Positions 48,807-58,053 of a stretch of DNA of 64,000 nt are shown here, one piece after another. A program made the position numbers and the translations under genes. The first letter of the stretch is position 1, and the number at the start of each line of letters is the position of its first letter. The stretch lies in assembly GCA_027923505.1 (NCBI GenBank), contig BROI01000016.1, positions 62,001 through 126,000 on the forward strand, written 5' to 3'. The notes under the pieces were generated by a model that saw only the letters and a list, made by a program, of their open reading frames with translations, ran no database searches and had not been told where the DNA came from. This DNA is from Mayamaea pseudoterrestris. Lineage: Eukaryota > Bacillariophyta > Bacillariophyceae > Sellaphorales > Sellaphoraceae.

Positions 48807-49017
48807 TGTTGAGCATGGATGAGAACCCAAACCGAAGCGGCAGCGGTGACGTCACGAAGACGGTCACGTTTAAGTAAGCGCGGTAAGCGGCAACCGAAGG
48901 AGTGGATCGAGGACGATCACTTCTTGGAGAAAATAAGTAAAGTGGTTTTATTGACTCTGTTCTGCTTAATCATTAGTGTCGCTTCAAGGGCGCGCAAGAT
49001 ATATTCTAGATCCAACA
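48807..49017 (+). repeat. 3' LTR of the copia element
   Basis: 211 bp matching the 5' LTR; preceded by a purine-rich tract and followed by the second copy of the ATCAG target duplication. Confidence 0.95.
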
Positions 49018-49712
49018 ATCAGTTCTGCTGTCGCAGCAAACTCGTCGTACTTTTCATAGGGAATCATCATTATAACACCCAGTACAAGGCTCAAGCAAGC
49101 TTCTTGTCATGGCAAATACAAACATCCATCTTTAGCAGCAATCAGTATGGCTAGCCAGTGCTTGTCGATGGTGCCATGGTCGTTTTCGTCGTCGTCAAAG
49201 TCGGTTGGTGGCAGTTGTACAATCATCAACAAGACATAAGTAAAAAACAGCTGATTTGTTGCTAGCAACGAATCACAATCAACAAGAATGTCAAATGTGC
49301 AATCAATCTTTTTCAAGAGTGTACTTAGACAAAAACCGTTATCAGCAAACTGCTATCAGCACATTGCTGACTAAGTAAATCGCTATCAGCAAAGTGCTGA
49401 CTAAGTAAATCGCTATCAGCAAACAGCTGACTAAGTAAATTACTGATAAGCCCATTGGCGATCCGTCGCCGCGCAAGCATAGCCTGGCTATGCTCGCGCG
49501 CATTTTCGCCAATCAAATCTCATCCACGACTGACAGCTGACCCGGTGCGACATTTTTCGTCGAAAAAGTCTTTTTACCGGAAGCTCCAGTGCATACTCGC
49601 CGCGAAATGAATCGACTGTTCAACTCGCTGCGAAGATAATGGACTGCATTGGTCTTCGGTTTCATAAATCACGCAATCGAGTATTGTGCAGCCTCAATTA
49701 ATCGCTTCGACC
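49018..49712. other. Intergenic region with a 30-bp tandem repeat
   Basis: From about 49340 to 49450 three 30-bp copies of GCTGACTAAGTAAATCGC plus TATCAGCAAA occur, related in motif to the TATCAGCA repeats left of the copia element; before that insertion the two repeat patches lay only a few hundred bp apart. No gene is seen. Confidence 0.6.
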
Positions 49713-50615
49713 ATGACAACAACCCATGCCGACCCCGAAGAGGTAGCCGCCTGCGCCAAAGAGCCCAGCGTCGAGATAGACAAACTTGACCACGACGAAA
49801 AAGAAGAGGAGAAAATTGCGGATATTGAAGAAGACGAGGAGGAGGAGGAGGAGGAGGAGGAGGAGGAGGAGGAAGAAGACGATGACGACGACGAAGACTT
49901 CGTCTTGTCCAACGCCAAGAAGCGCAAAGCGCCCAAATCAAAGGCCAAGTCCCCGGCGAAGAAAGCCGTCAAGAAACACACGCCCGCCAAGACCAAAAAG
50001 CCCGCCGCCAAACCCAAAGCGATTCGCGCTCCAAAGAAGACGCCTGGTGGTAAGTAAGGCTCCGACAATGGTACCACTGTCAAGGGAGGCAACCCGAAGG
50101 ACAATATTATCAATGGTCTCCTCGAACTGGCCAACTTTAACATTGTCGATGCATCTCGCGTCCATACTGCTTTGCTTGCTGGTTACAAGAACCCTCGTAG
50201 TGACGGATTTGCCAAAGCTCTCAAGGCGTTGGAATCGGAAGGCAAGATCGCGCTGACAAAAAACTCGGTCCGTGTGACCGACAAAGGCAAGCAGTCGGTC
50301 CCACCCGTGCCTCCCACCAAGGACAATATTGAAGCCCTGGAGCGTTTGAAGAAGATTATGAAGATGGTTTGCGGCAAGAAGGGTCCCAAGTCCGACTTGA
50401 TTTGCGACTTTCTTGGCGACGGCCAAGCGCACTCACTCAAATCGGTTGCAATGGCATGTGGCTATACGAACGTTCGATCAGAGGGTTTGACCAGTGTCTT
50501 GACCACCTTGACGGACTTGAAGCTACTCGACAAGGATGCAGGATCCTTCATGTTGGCGGATATTGCCTTCCCGCATGGCCGTTCCGGTGGAACCGTTACC
50601 AGTGAGAGTGAGTAG
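49713..50615 (+). CDS. Two-module winged-helix-like nuclear protein, paralogue 1, with an in-frame TAA
   Basis: From ATG 49713 the frame encodes an acidic Glu/Asp run and a Lys/Ala/Pro-rich tail like linker histone H1 (SKAKSPAKKAVKKHTPAKTK), then meets TAA at 50055-50057. The same frame continues without break to 50615, encoding two homologous modules: NIINGLLELANFNIVDASRVH...GYKNPRSDGFAKALKALESEGKI, a TDKGKQSVPP linker, and LICDFLGDGQAHSLKSVAMACGY...LADIAFPHGR. The peptide across the TAA (GSDNGTTVKGGNPKDNI) aligns with paralogue 2, so the TAA may be a recent nonsense change, a read-through codon or part of a 39-nt GTAAGT...AG segment (50050-50088) removed from the RNA. Probably DNA- or chromatin-binding; the fold is inferred. 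Confidence 0.65.
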
Positions 50616-51144
50616 ATCATGTCGGATCGTTCCGTTCCATTGTGCCGTGACGCATAGTTTACCAGGATAAGGTAACTGTTGTTAAGCGATCAATTTTCGA
50701 CATTCGTATAAAAGTTGAGCATCCGCAAATGTATTCTCAACATCCAATTTGCGCCAGCCACTGGCAATTACAACCGTCATGATCGTCATATGGCTTTGTG
50801 TCGTAGGCGACAAGACTCCAATCAGCTCATGCACCTCATAAGTTGCGACATTTACAGTTAGTTGAGCGTGCGAACCTTGATCGTGGCTAGACCGTCGCGT
50901 TCGATGGCGTGAGCGTTCTCGACCGACTTTGACCGCCCGCGAATGTGCCCTTTGACAATGTCAGCATCTTCGAAAGCCGCCATTCCACTAGCGCTAATTG
51001 AGGAAAGCGGACAGCGTGGATTGACTTCACAACGGTTCGTCGAGCGCAACCAAATCACACGGCCACCGCCAGTTCAGAATCGTCGTCGAAAGGTCAAGCA
51101 CGCTTACAATACGCACAATCCTCATTTCCTGCTTTGATCGAACC
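50616..51144. other. Intergenic region between paralogues 1 and 2
   Basis: No gene or repeat recognised. Presumably holds the promoter of the next paralogue. Confidence 0.6.
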
Positions 51145-51762
51145 ATGCCAAAGGTCAAGAAAGCCACAACTCATACTTCTGCGAAGAAGACAACCACCAA
51201 GAAGAAGTCAAAGGCAAACGGTGCTTCCAGCAAGTATGCAGGTGGGCCCAAGGATCAGATTTTGGCGGGTCTTGCGGATTGTGAGAGTCTCGGTATTCTC
51301 GTCGTATCACGCCGTCATGCTCTTGCTTTTACAAAGTACCAAAACCTCAACAGTCATGGGTTTGCCGATGCCATGATCGAGCTCAAGCGCGAGGGTATGA
51401 TTGAGTATGTTTCTGGCGATACGGTTGGTCTCACCGACAAGGGACGGAGCGCGACCCCGTCAGTGGCGCCACCAAAGAGCAACGCCGAAGTAATTTCGCA
51501 TCTTCAAGACATTGTCAACATGGTTTGCGCAGCAAGCGGTCCCAAGACTCCCTTGATATTTCAACTACTCAGTGACGGCAAGGAACATTCCACCGAAGCA
51601 GTCCTCAAGGCAACTGGATACAAGCACAAAAACTCCAAGGGTTTTTCGGAAGTGTTGGCAACCTTGTCAGATCTTGGCTTTGTAGAACGCAGTAACGGGA
51701 CGGTCAAGCTCGCGGATTGCGCTTTTCCACTCGGTCGACCAGGCAGCAGCGGCGATAAGTAA
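51145..51762 (+). CDS. Two-module winged-helix-like nuclear protein, paralogue 2
   Basis: Intact single-exon 205-residue protein starting MPKVKKATTHTSAKKTTTKKKSK, a Lys/Thr-rich basic tail. Module 1 (~residues 36-100) has DQILAGLADCESLGILVVSRRHALAF, GFADAMIELKREGMIEY and GLTDKGRSATPSV; module 2 (~115-200) has LIFQLLSDGKEHSTEAVLKATGYKHKNSKGFSEVLATLSDLGFVER and LADCAFPLGRPGS. Each module shows helix-helix-helix followed by a short beta hairpin (VERSNGTVKLAD), as in winged-helix domains, and the two resemble each other. The basic tail suggests DNA binding in the nucleus. The family is not one I can name. Confidence 0.78.
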   Translation: MPKVKKATTHTSAKKTTTKKKSKANGASSKYAGGPKDQILAGLADCESLGILVVSRRHALAFTKYQNLNSHGFADAMIELKREGMIEYVSGDTVGLTDKGRSATPSVAPPKSNAEVISHLQDIVNMVCAASGPKTPLIFQLLSDGKEHSTEAVLKATGYKHKNSKGFSEVLATLSDLGFVERSNGTVKLADCAFPLGRPGSSGDK

Positions 51763-54102
51763 TGGCGCCGCTCATCATCGTTAGCGGATTGTCGAGTGAC
51801 ATGTTTCTGGGAATAATATAGTTGTGATTCCTTTAAAACGACTTGTTATCACAATAGCCACGATCAGTCTGTACAATTGATTGATCGTAGCGCCATGGCA
51901 GCGGTCGCGCTTGGCGGAGTGGTCATGCAGTGATCGGTGCGGAAGGCCCCTTTGCGGTTTCAAAGTCAACGAGCAACGCCGCGAACTCGTTACAACAGAC
52001 AGCCCCTTCCAAGAAGACGAGCGAGCATGAACAAAATCTGGATAGCTGAGACGGCGCGCGGTAGGATCCAAGCCATTGGTAGCCCAAACAATCAGCAACC
52101 AGTAAGCTCAAGTCGTGCGGCAATAAAGCTAGCCGACTGGCCCATCGACAACGAATCAATCCAGCAATCGCCTCGTATCAAAGCGCCACAGAATGAATTG
52201 TTTAACAAGTTCGCATGCCCTAATTTTGCCATAAAAGGCACGTCGCGTCGTCGTCCATATTTCTTTGCGTCCATTCATGCTGTAGCTGCAATATTCACTG
52301 TTATAATTTCTCTAGCATGTAAGCAGTCATTGAAAGAAACGACCAAAGCGAACAAGCCAGCCAAGATGCGAGATGAAAGCGAATCATGTTTCGTTGCTTT
52401 TAATCAAGACGCCGCTTGTCCAGTCGAGTCGTCATCAAAAAGGACATGTCGCAAGAGGACAATCGACAACTGGAATGCAAAACATCGTCGCATCATTCGA
52501 TGCTGTCAAACTGCAAGAAAGCTATAAAACGACATTTGGTGTAGAATGTAGAAGAATTAACCTGTAGATGTACTGCAACTCCCTGCAAAAAAACATCGTA
52601 CAAGCATCATTTTGCTTGGTCGGCATGCATCGGGTCCGATCGTGCCAAATTTGTCAGAGTACACTCTGACCTAGTGCCAATAACTTTGATTTTCAACGGC
52701 TGTCAGTTGTACACTCCGGAGTACAGTGCCAAAAACTTTGATTTTCAACGGCTGTCAGCGCTACACTCTGAACCAGTGTGCCAATAACTTTGATTCTCAA
52801 CGGCTATCGATAGTACACTTCGTGTCACAGTGCCAAAAACTTTGATTTTCAACGGCTATCGATGAAAGGCTCACCATGGAACAAAGCTTGCCTTTGAGGC
52901 GATATCGTTCGACGATACCTCACCTTTGACACTACCACGCCAGTAGCTTGGTAAAGGAAGATAGCATTGTGTAACGTGCTGTCATGACTATTCATGTGGC
53001 GTGGCGACGAATGGCACGAATCGACGACGCACGACGCGATTCATTCTTTCATCATCAAGACAATCGACTTGCCCATGGCCTTTCCATTGCTAGACACTCT
53101 GTAGGGACATGGTGCCGACTTACAACTACGTCGTGGCATCGCAGATGTGAGAAATGACGAAACATGCCGGCAAGGGGATCCGATCCGGCTACTGGTTGCT
53201 TCACCATGCATATTATGGATTGTTGAGAGCTGCGCCAGCAGATGCTCGCGCACAGGACCCAAGAGTGCTCGCGATGCACTCAACACTTGCACAATCGAAT
53301 GCAATTGACCATTTAAAATGAGTCTCAACTCGTTCATCTTCATCACGAGTGCTCAAACTACCGGAACAGCTGCTGGCTTGGCAGCGTTGTCATTCGGCGG
53401 CTCGCTCAATGCATGCGTGACAGCGAACTAATGTTTGATTAATGTTCGCTGACATCTTGACAGTTGGACTTGGCGCATCCATTGGACCAGCAACATGCTA
53501 GCCATATGCCGTTTCGGTCGGATCATTCCATCGCTTGGAGCAAGAGGCAAATGCGGCAATCGCTATTGATCGGTTGCGTTTCTTGATTTGTAACTCAAAT
53601 TTGGTTATGCGGGACGCAGCCTTGTCGGAGGCAACTCTCCAGCGTCACTCTCGCGAAAGGTCAAGCAGTAGAAGGCAACTCTACATCCACGCGAAACGTC
53701 GAGCAGCAAACTGCAATCATTCGACAAACGGACGCGATGAAGAGCAAGAGCATGTGTAACTTTTAAAGTGTGTGATAATGAACGCTGGTGATCGGTTTTA
53801 TCTGCATCACGTTGCAACCGGCGGCCGAAATCGCGATGTTAGTATACAAGTCGATGGAAGGAATAAGCGTATCGGAGCAATGCCAATCACTATAGTTGAG
53901 GTGCATTACAAGCCTTGGCAAAGACCTTTTGTATCGACGCTAACGTCATTGATGAGGCAGCGCGTCAATTCCATTGCACCTTTTCTGCGAGCGGCGAAAT
54001 GTGTCGAGGTATGGCACACGGAGCGAAGCGATTGATCGCCTTTGACTGCCGTGAAAAGTTTCGTTTCGTGGATTCCTTTACAAAACGCATGGTTGTACCA
54101 TA
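51763..54102. other. Intergenic region between paralogues 2 and 3, weak ORFs only
   Basis: Two ORFs merit note. 52027-52527 (+) would encode 166 residues with one hydrophobic span (FFASIHAVAAIFTVIISLAC). 53041-53337 (-) would encode 98 residues (MNELRLILNGQLHSIVQVLS) with a helical start. Neither has a recognised domain, so I leave both as candidates. A 52-bp minisatellite lies at 52674-52870. Confidence 0.3.
52674..52870 (+). repeat. Minisatellite, 52-bp unit, 4 copies
   Basis: Four tandem copies start at about 52674, 52726, 52778 and 52830 with GTGCCAA(T/A)AACTTTGATT, continue CAACGGCT(G/A)TC and end in TACACT(C/T)-type sequence. Intergenic. Confidence 0.9.
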
Positions 54103-54933
54103 ATGTATAAATTTGCGGTGACTCCTGCTGCCATGCCAAAAGCATCGGAACGATACTTTGCCACCATGTCATCCTATGCCTCTCTCGAAACTTGCACACA
54201 AGATCCAAGCACTCCGAATCCAATTGAAGAGACCGATTTTAGCCGCAAAGTAGCCGCCAGTCAGTTCAAAAAGCCTTTCGCCATGCGATCCTTGCCCAAG
54301 CCAATGGCAAAGCAGGCTCCAATCAGGAAGGATAGTGCAGCCAAGCCCAAGACGAAGAAACCGCCAACAAAAACTAAGCCATCGTCCAGCAGCAGCAAGG
54401 AGGATCCCAAGGCCAAGATTTGCGCCGGTTTGTTGCAACTGGACATGCTTGGCGCGACGCAAATTTCTCGTCTCCACGCTGCCACCTTTGCCAATTACAA
54501 GCATGTCAAGTCGACTGGTTTTGTCGCCGCCACCAAGGCTCTAAAGAATGACGGGTTGATTGAGTATCCGACGGCAACAAGCATTCGTTTGACGGCCAAG
54601 GGTAAGCAAGAAACACCTCCAGTTGACGCACCAAAGTCGAATGCCGATGCTTTGTTGCGCTTGCAAAAGGTGGTGGAGTTGACGTCTGACAAGGCTAGTC
54701 CAAAGTGTCAAGTGATTTGCCAGTTTTTGAGCGACGGCAAGGAGCATTCCATCGATGCTGTATTAAAGGCGAGCGGATACAAGCATGCAAAGTCGACTGG
54801 CTTTGCTACTTGCTTGTCGGCCTTGGCGAATCTTGGTTTTGTGGAGCGCGGCAATGGAAGCATCAAGCTGGCGGACATCGCCTTTCCGTATGGCCGTCCA
54901 GGAGCGACGAGTGTTTCGACGTCAAGCATGTAG
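54103..54933 (+). CDS. Two-module winged-helix-like nuclear protein, paralogue 3
   Basis: Single exon, 276 residues from the ATG at 54103; in-frame ATGs at 54133 (MPKASERY, like paralogue 2's MPK start) and 54166 are alternatives. A Ser/Thr/Lys/Pro-rich basic region (KPKTKKPPTKTKPSSSSSK) precedes module 1 (KICAGLLQLDMLGATQISRLHAATF, GFVAATKALKNDGLIEY, RLTAKGKQETPPV) and module 2 (VICQFLSDGKEHSIDAVLKASGYKHAKSTGF, LGFVERGNGSIKLADIAFPYGRPG). Closest to paralogue 2 in module 2. Same inferred nuclear DNA-binding role; no family name recognised. Confidence 0.78.
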   Translation: MYKFAVTPAAMPKASERYFATMSSYASLETCTQDPSTPNPIEETDFSRKVAASQFKKPFAMRSLPKPMAKQAPIRKDSAAKPKTKKPPTKTKPSSSSSKEDPKAKICAGLLQLDMLGATQISRLHAATFANYKHVKSTGFVAATKALKNDGLIEYPTATSIRLTAKGKQETPPVDAPKSNADALLRLQKVVELTSDKASPKCQVICQFLSDGKEHSIDAVLKASGYKHAKSTGFATCLSALANLGFVERGNGSIKLADIAFPYGRPGATSVSTSSM

Positions 54934-56181
54934 ATGACCAACCATGGACTATTGAGAAAGAAGCACGGCCTGAACTACCGTAGTAACTTGCTTTCTTTTG
55001 CCATTGATTCTTGAATTGTATCAAAGTACCGATGAGCATTGAATGTAAATGGTTTTGTAACGAGCAGCGATGCAACGCGTACTGTGCGGTAGCCGCAGCT
55101 CGTCTTTCCGTCGTTATCAGCTGCATCGACAACATTTGCTACAGCTAGTAGCTGCTTTTGTTTCGACAACCTTCGCATGCTGCACTCGCTGAACTCTGTC
55201 GTTGGTCGTTGAACAATTGAACAAACTCTGCTGCCTTGCTTCCGCCGACGAAAGAATCAAGTCATTGCGTCGTGACGTCAACGTTTCGCTCCGTCATGAA
55301 TTCTGACTTTGCGCCAGTTGTATGAGAGAGCAGAGCTGAAAGCAATCAAGACTGCTCGATTCTGGTGCAAAGCATCATGCATCATGATCATTGTGCGTTC
55401 GATCACTGCACATCAAGGTCTAGCCGTTTCGAAGGCCGTGTCCGACGCGTGCTGAGATCAGTATACTACTGTTAAGACGATAGTAAATTGCTTTTGATGT
55501 CACACTCTCTTGACAGGCAATAGTAATTCGTTTTTAATGTCACTTTCTCTTGACAGGCTATAGTAAAACAAATATCAATGGCTTTTATGTCTTTTCGCGT
55601 CTCGCGTCCAGTCATCGCAAAATGCACCGCATCATACGCTGCGCTTTAGATACATACGTATTATACCCAGTAGTCCTTTACAATATTCATCGTGTAAAAA
55701 ACGAGCGGATACTGATGACGAATCGATGCAGCAGCCAATGGTTTTGGCCAGGAAATTCCGATGGTCTTTTCGAGGCGACTCCATATTCCATATGATAGAC
55801 GATGCTTGTCGCTTGTCGCTCCGGATCCGGAATACATACTCATCCAGTAACGCCTTTCAATCGACCACAATCATCACTACAATTAGCAAAGGGATTTAGA
55901 ACGAAGAATACTTGTTTTACAAGACCGCTTTCAGTGCTGGTGAGCCTAGTCGCTCCGTTACACTTTCAACGCCGTTAGTCAGCAGTGTCGGAGTGACGCT
56001 TCATTTCGGTTTACAGTTCCACGGTCACGGTCGTTCAAGCAAGAATCCGACGAGGCACCAGCGTGGAACAGCCAGGATGGAGCGTCGTCAAGCGTGATGC
56101 GCGAGCAGCTTTTTGTTTGCAGTTTGCAGCATTCTACTTCATCGCGGCTCGACGCTTGCCACAGTCGCTTTGACGTTTGCC
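54934..56181. other. Intergenic region between paralogues 3 and 4
   Basis: A ~49-bp segment built on ATAGTAA...TTAATGTCAC and TCTCTTGACAGGC is present twice at about 55480-55575. No gene recognised. Confidence 0.6.
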
Positions 56182-56904
56182 ATGATGCCGCCGCACCTGA
56201 AACCAGTCGCTGTCAAGCAAGAGCCATTTGCCGCTGACCATGTCTTGCCTGACGTAGCCGTTTCATCCTTGCCGGTCATGCATATTGCTCCGGATACTAT
56301 TGGAAGCAATGGTGTGGCAGTTGCTCTTCAGTCTCCATTGTTGGCGCACGGCAGCGTGGAGGAAACGATTTGCAAGGCGCTTTCGGAACTGCATACCCTT
56401 GGCATTCACGAGGCTCTTCGCATCCATGTTGCATTATTTTCCAACTACACGCATATCCGCAGTCCTGGGTTCCAGCTAGCAGTTAAGACGTTGAAGAGTG
56501 ACGGACTGATTGAAGACGCTGGTCGCGGGCGAGTGCGCCTCACCGAGCGGGGCCATATCGCTACCCCATTGGTTCATCCACCGCACAGCAACGAGGAAAC
56601 GCTTCACCGCATTGTACGAGTGATTCAGCGCACCTGTGGTAAGCGTGGTGGTGGCGCCAAGGCTGGCTTGATTTGCGAGCTTTTGAGTGACGGCCAATGT
56701 CATTGTTTGACTGACATTATGAAGCAAAGTGGCTACAAGAACGCTCGCTCTACCGGGTTCAACAAGGTTCTCGCTATTTTGACCAATTATGGATTGCTTG
56801 AGCGAACAAATGGAAAGTTAAAGTTGACGGATGTTTGCTTTCCGTATGGTCGGCCAAGTACTGTTGCAGTCTTGCGGCGAACTGTGAAGCAGGAACTCTA
56901 TTAA
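56182..56904 (+). CDS. Two-module winged-helix-like protein, paralogue 4
   Basis: Start chosen at ATG 56182 (MMPPHLKPVAVKQEP), 240 residues; upstream codons of the open frame lack an ATG. It lacks the long Lys-rich tail of its paralogues but keeps both modules: TICKALSELHTLGIHEALRIHVALF, GFQLAVKTLKSDGLIED, RLTERGHIATPLV; then LICELLSDGQCHCLTDIMKQSGYKNARSTGFNKVLAILTNYGLLERTNGKLKLTDVCFPYGRP. Two V-K-Q-E motifs, one at each end, fit the SUMO acceptor pattern psi-K-x-E. Loss of the basic tail suggests a different mode of chromatin contact. Most diverged of the four. Confidence 0.76.
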   Translation: MMPPHLKPVAVKQEPFAADHVLPDVAVSSLPVMHIAPDTIGSNGVAVALQSPLLAHGSVEETICKALSELHTLGIHEALRIHVALFSNYTHIRSPGFQLAVKTLKSDGLIEDAGRGRVRLTERGHIATPLVHPPHSNEETLHRIVRVIQRTCGKRGGGAKAGLICELLSDGQCHCLTDIMKQSGYKNARSTGFNKVLAILTNYGLLERTNGKLKLTDVCFPYGRPSTVAVLRRTVKQELY

Positions 56905-57372
56905 AGGTGTTTGTCTGCGTAAACCGTATAACAATGTATTCTGCCTATATTATGTTTGTGCAGAAGGCATAACACCGTGTAAAGTTCCATGCGCTGCAAC
57001 GAGAATGTCTCCAACCACTTACAGCATGACCTTTAGCATCCAGACTTTATATCTATATGCCCATACCACACGAGAGGAGCGCCAACAACGCATCGAGTAT
57101 GATTGGTAGCTACTTGAAAGGATGCTGGGAAAACTAAACTACTACTCCTATCTCATGCAAACTGGTCAGTGTGTGTGCCCCCGGTCGGACCGGGAATGAA
57201 ACGTCGCATAACCGATGAGACGGAGGCTCATTTTTGGCGACGGACGATGTTCGAAAGTTCGAAATCAATCGACTTTCTTGGAAGCAAGCGAACTCGATGA
57301 GTTGGTCGAAGCGTATGCCTGGACGATTGATGGATACTGGTACAATTAAAAGAGATTATTCCAAATCCCACC
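56905..57372. other. Intergenic region before ferritin
   Basis: No gene or repeat recognised. It should include the ferritin promoter; an ATTAAAAGAG string at ~57345 lies just before the start codon. Confidence 0.55.
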
Positions 57373-58053
57373 ATGAAACTGACCATGACGACATTGAGAG
57401 CAACGACGGCCATGCTGCTCGCAGCCCGTACCTTTCACCGCACCAACGCCTTTGTGGTTCGCAATAAGGTTGCTGCCACTTCCTTGACGCAAACCTTTCG
57501 AGAAATTCATCACGCAGGAATGGAAACGACAAGCCATGAAGGCAACGTAGAGGAGAATGAGTTGATCAAGACATACAATAAGCAAGTTACCAATGAGCTC
57601 ACTGCCTCTCAGCTCTACTTGTCGGCTAGTCTTTGGTGTCGCCGGCAAGACTTGGTTGGCATGGCAGCCTACATGAGAGAAGAATCCGACGAGGAACGCG
57701 GACACGCCTTGGAACTCATTGACTTTGCCAACCAGCGCAACTTTCATTTGCAACTGCAGCCGCTTGATGCGCCGCCGCACGAATGGAAGAACGTTTTGGA
57801 GCTTTGGGAAAGCTTGCTGCAGGCCGAGCTTGATAATACACAGGCGCTGAACCACTTGGCGGATCTGGCTGATAATGCGCATGATCATGCGCTTTCGGCG
57901 CTATTGGATCCATTTCACATGGAACAGGTCGAGTCGGAAGACGCCCTTCGCACCATGGTGGCCAAGATTGCCGATGAAGGGAAGACGCCAGGCTTGCTGC
58001 GGCAGCTTGACTCGGAGCTGGCGCCCGAGACGAGACCAAAAGTAGAAAAGTAA
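57373..58053 (+). CDS. Plastid-targeted ferritin
   Basis: Single exon, 226 residues, start ATG with CACCATGA context. The N terminus MKLTMTTLRATTAMLLAARTFHRTNA-FVV is a signal peptide followed by Phe, the heterokont plastid-import junction. The ferritin four-helix domain begins near residue 60: NELIKTYNKQVTNELTASQLYLSASLWC with ferroxidase Glu75, EESDEERGHALELIDF with Glu108 and His111, and AELDNTQALNHLADLA with Glu152. It oxidises Fe(II) and stores iron as a mineral in a 24-mer shell, here inside the plastid. Ferritin is known from pennate diatoms, where it supports growth after iron pulses. An FTR1 permease gene lies ~16 kb to the left. Confidence 0.95.
   Translation: MKLTMTTLRATTAMLLAARTFHRTNAFVVRNKVAATSLTQTFREIHHAGMETTSHEGNVEENELIKTYNKQVTNELTASQLYLSASLWCRRQDLVGMAAYMREESDEERGHALELIDFANQRNFHLQLQPLDAPPHEWKNVLELWESLLQAELDNTQALNHLADLADNAHDHALSALLDPFHMEQVESEDALRTMVAKIADEGKTPGLLRQLDSELAPETRPKVEK

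Larger units (their letters stand above)
43799..49017 (+). mobile_element. Ty1/copia LTR retrotransposon, diatom type, young and nearly whole
   Basis: A 5219-bp element bounded by 211-bp direct LTRs that start TG and end CA and read the same by eye at both ends. It is flanked by a 5-bp direct target duplication, ATCAG (43794-43798 and 49018-49022). The internal part encodes Gag with a CCHC zinc knuckle, aspartic protease, integrase, reverse transcriptase and RNase H in copia order. Matching LTRs imply a very recent insertion. It looks nearly whole, with about one break. Confidence 0.95.

Noticed and set aside
49694-50143. 149-codon minus-strand frame with a poly-Ser run
   Set aside because: Shadow of the Glu/Asp run of winged-helix paralogue 1.
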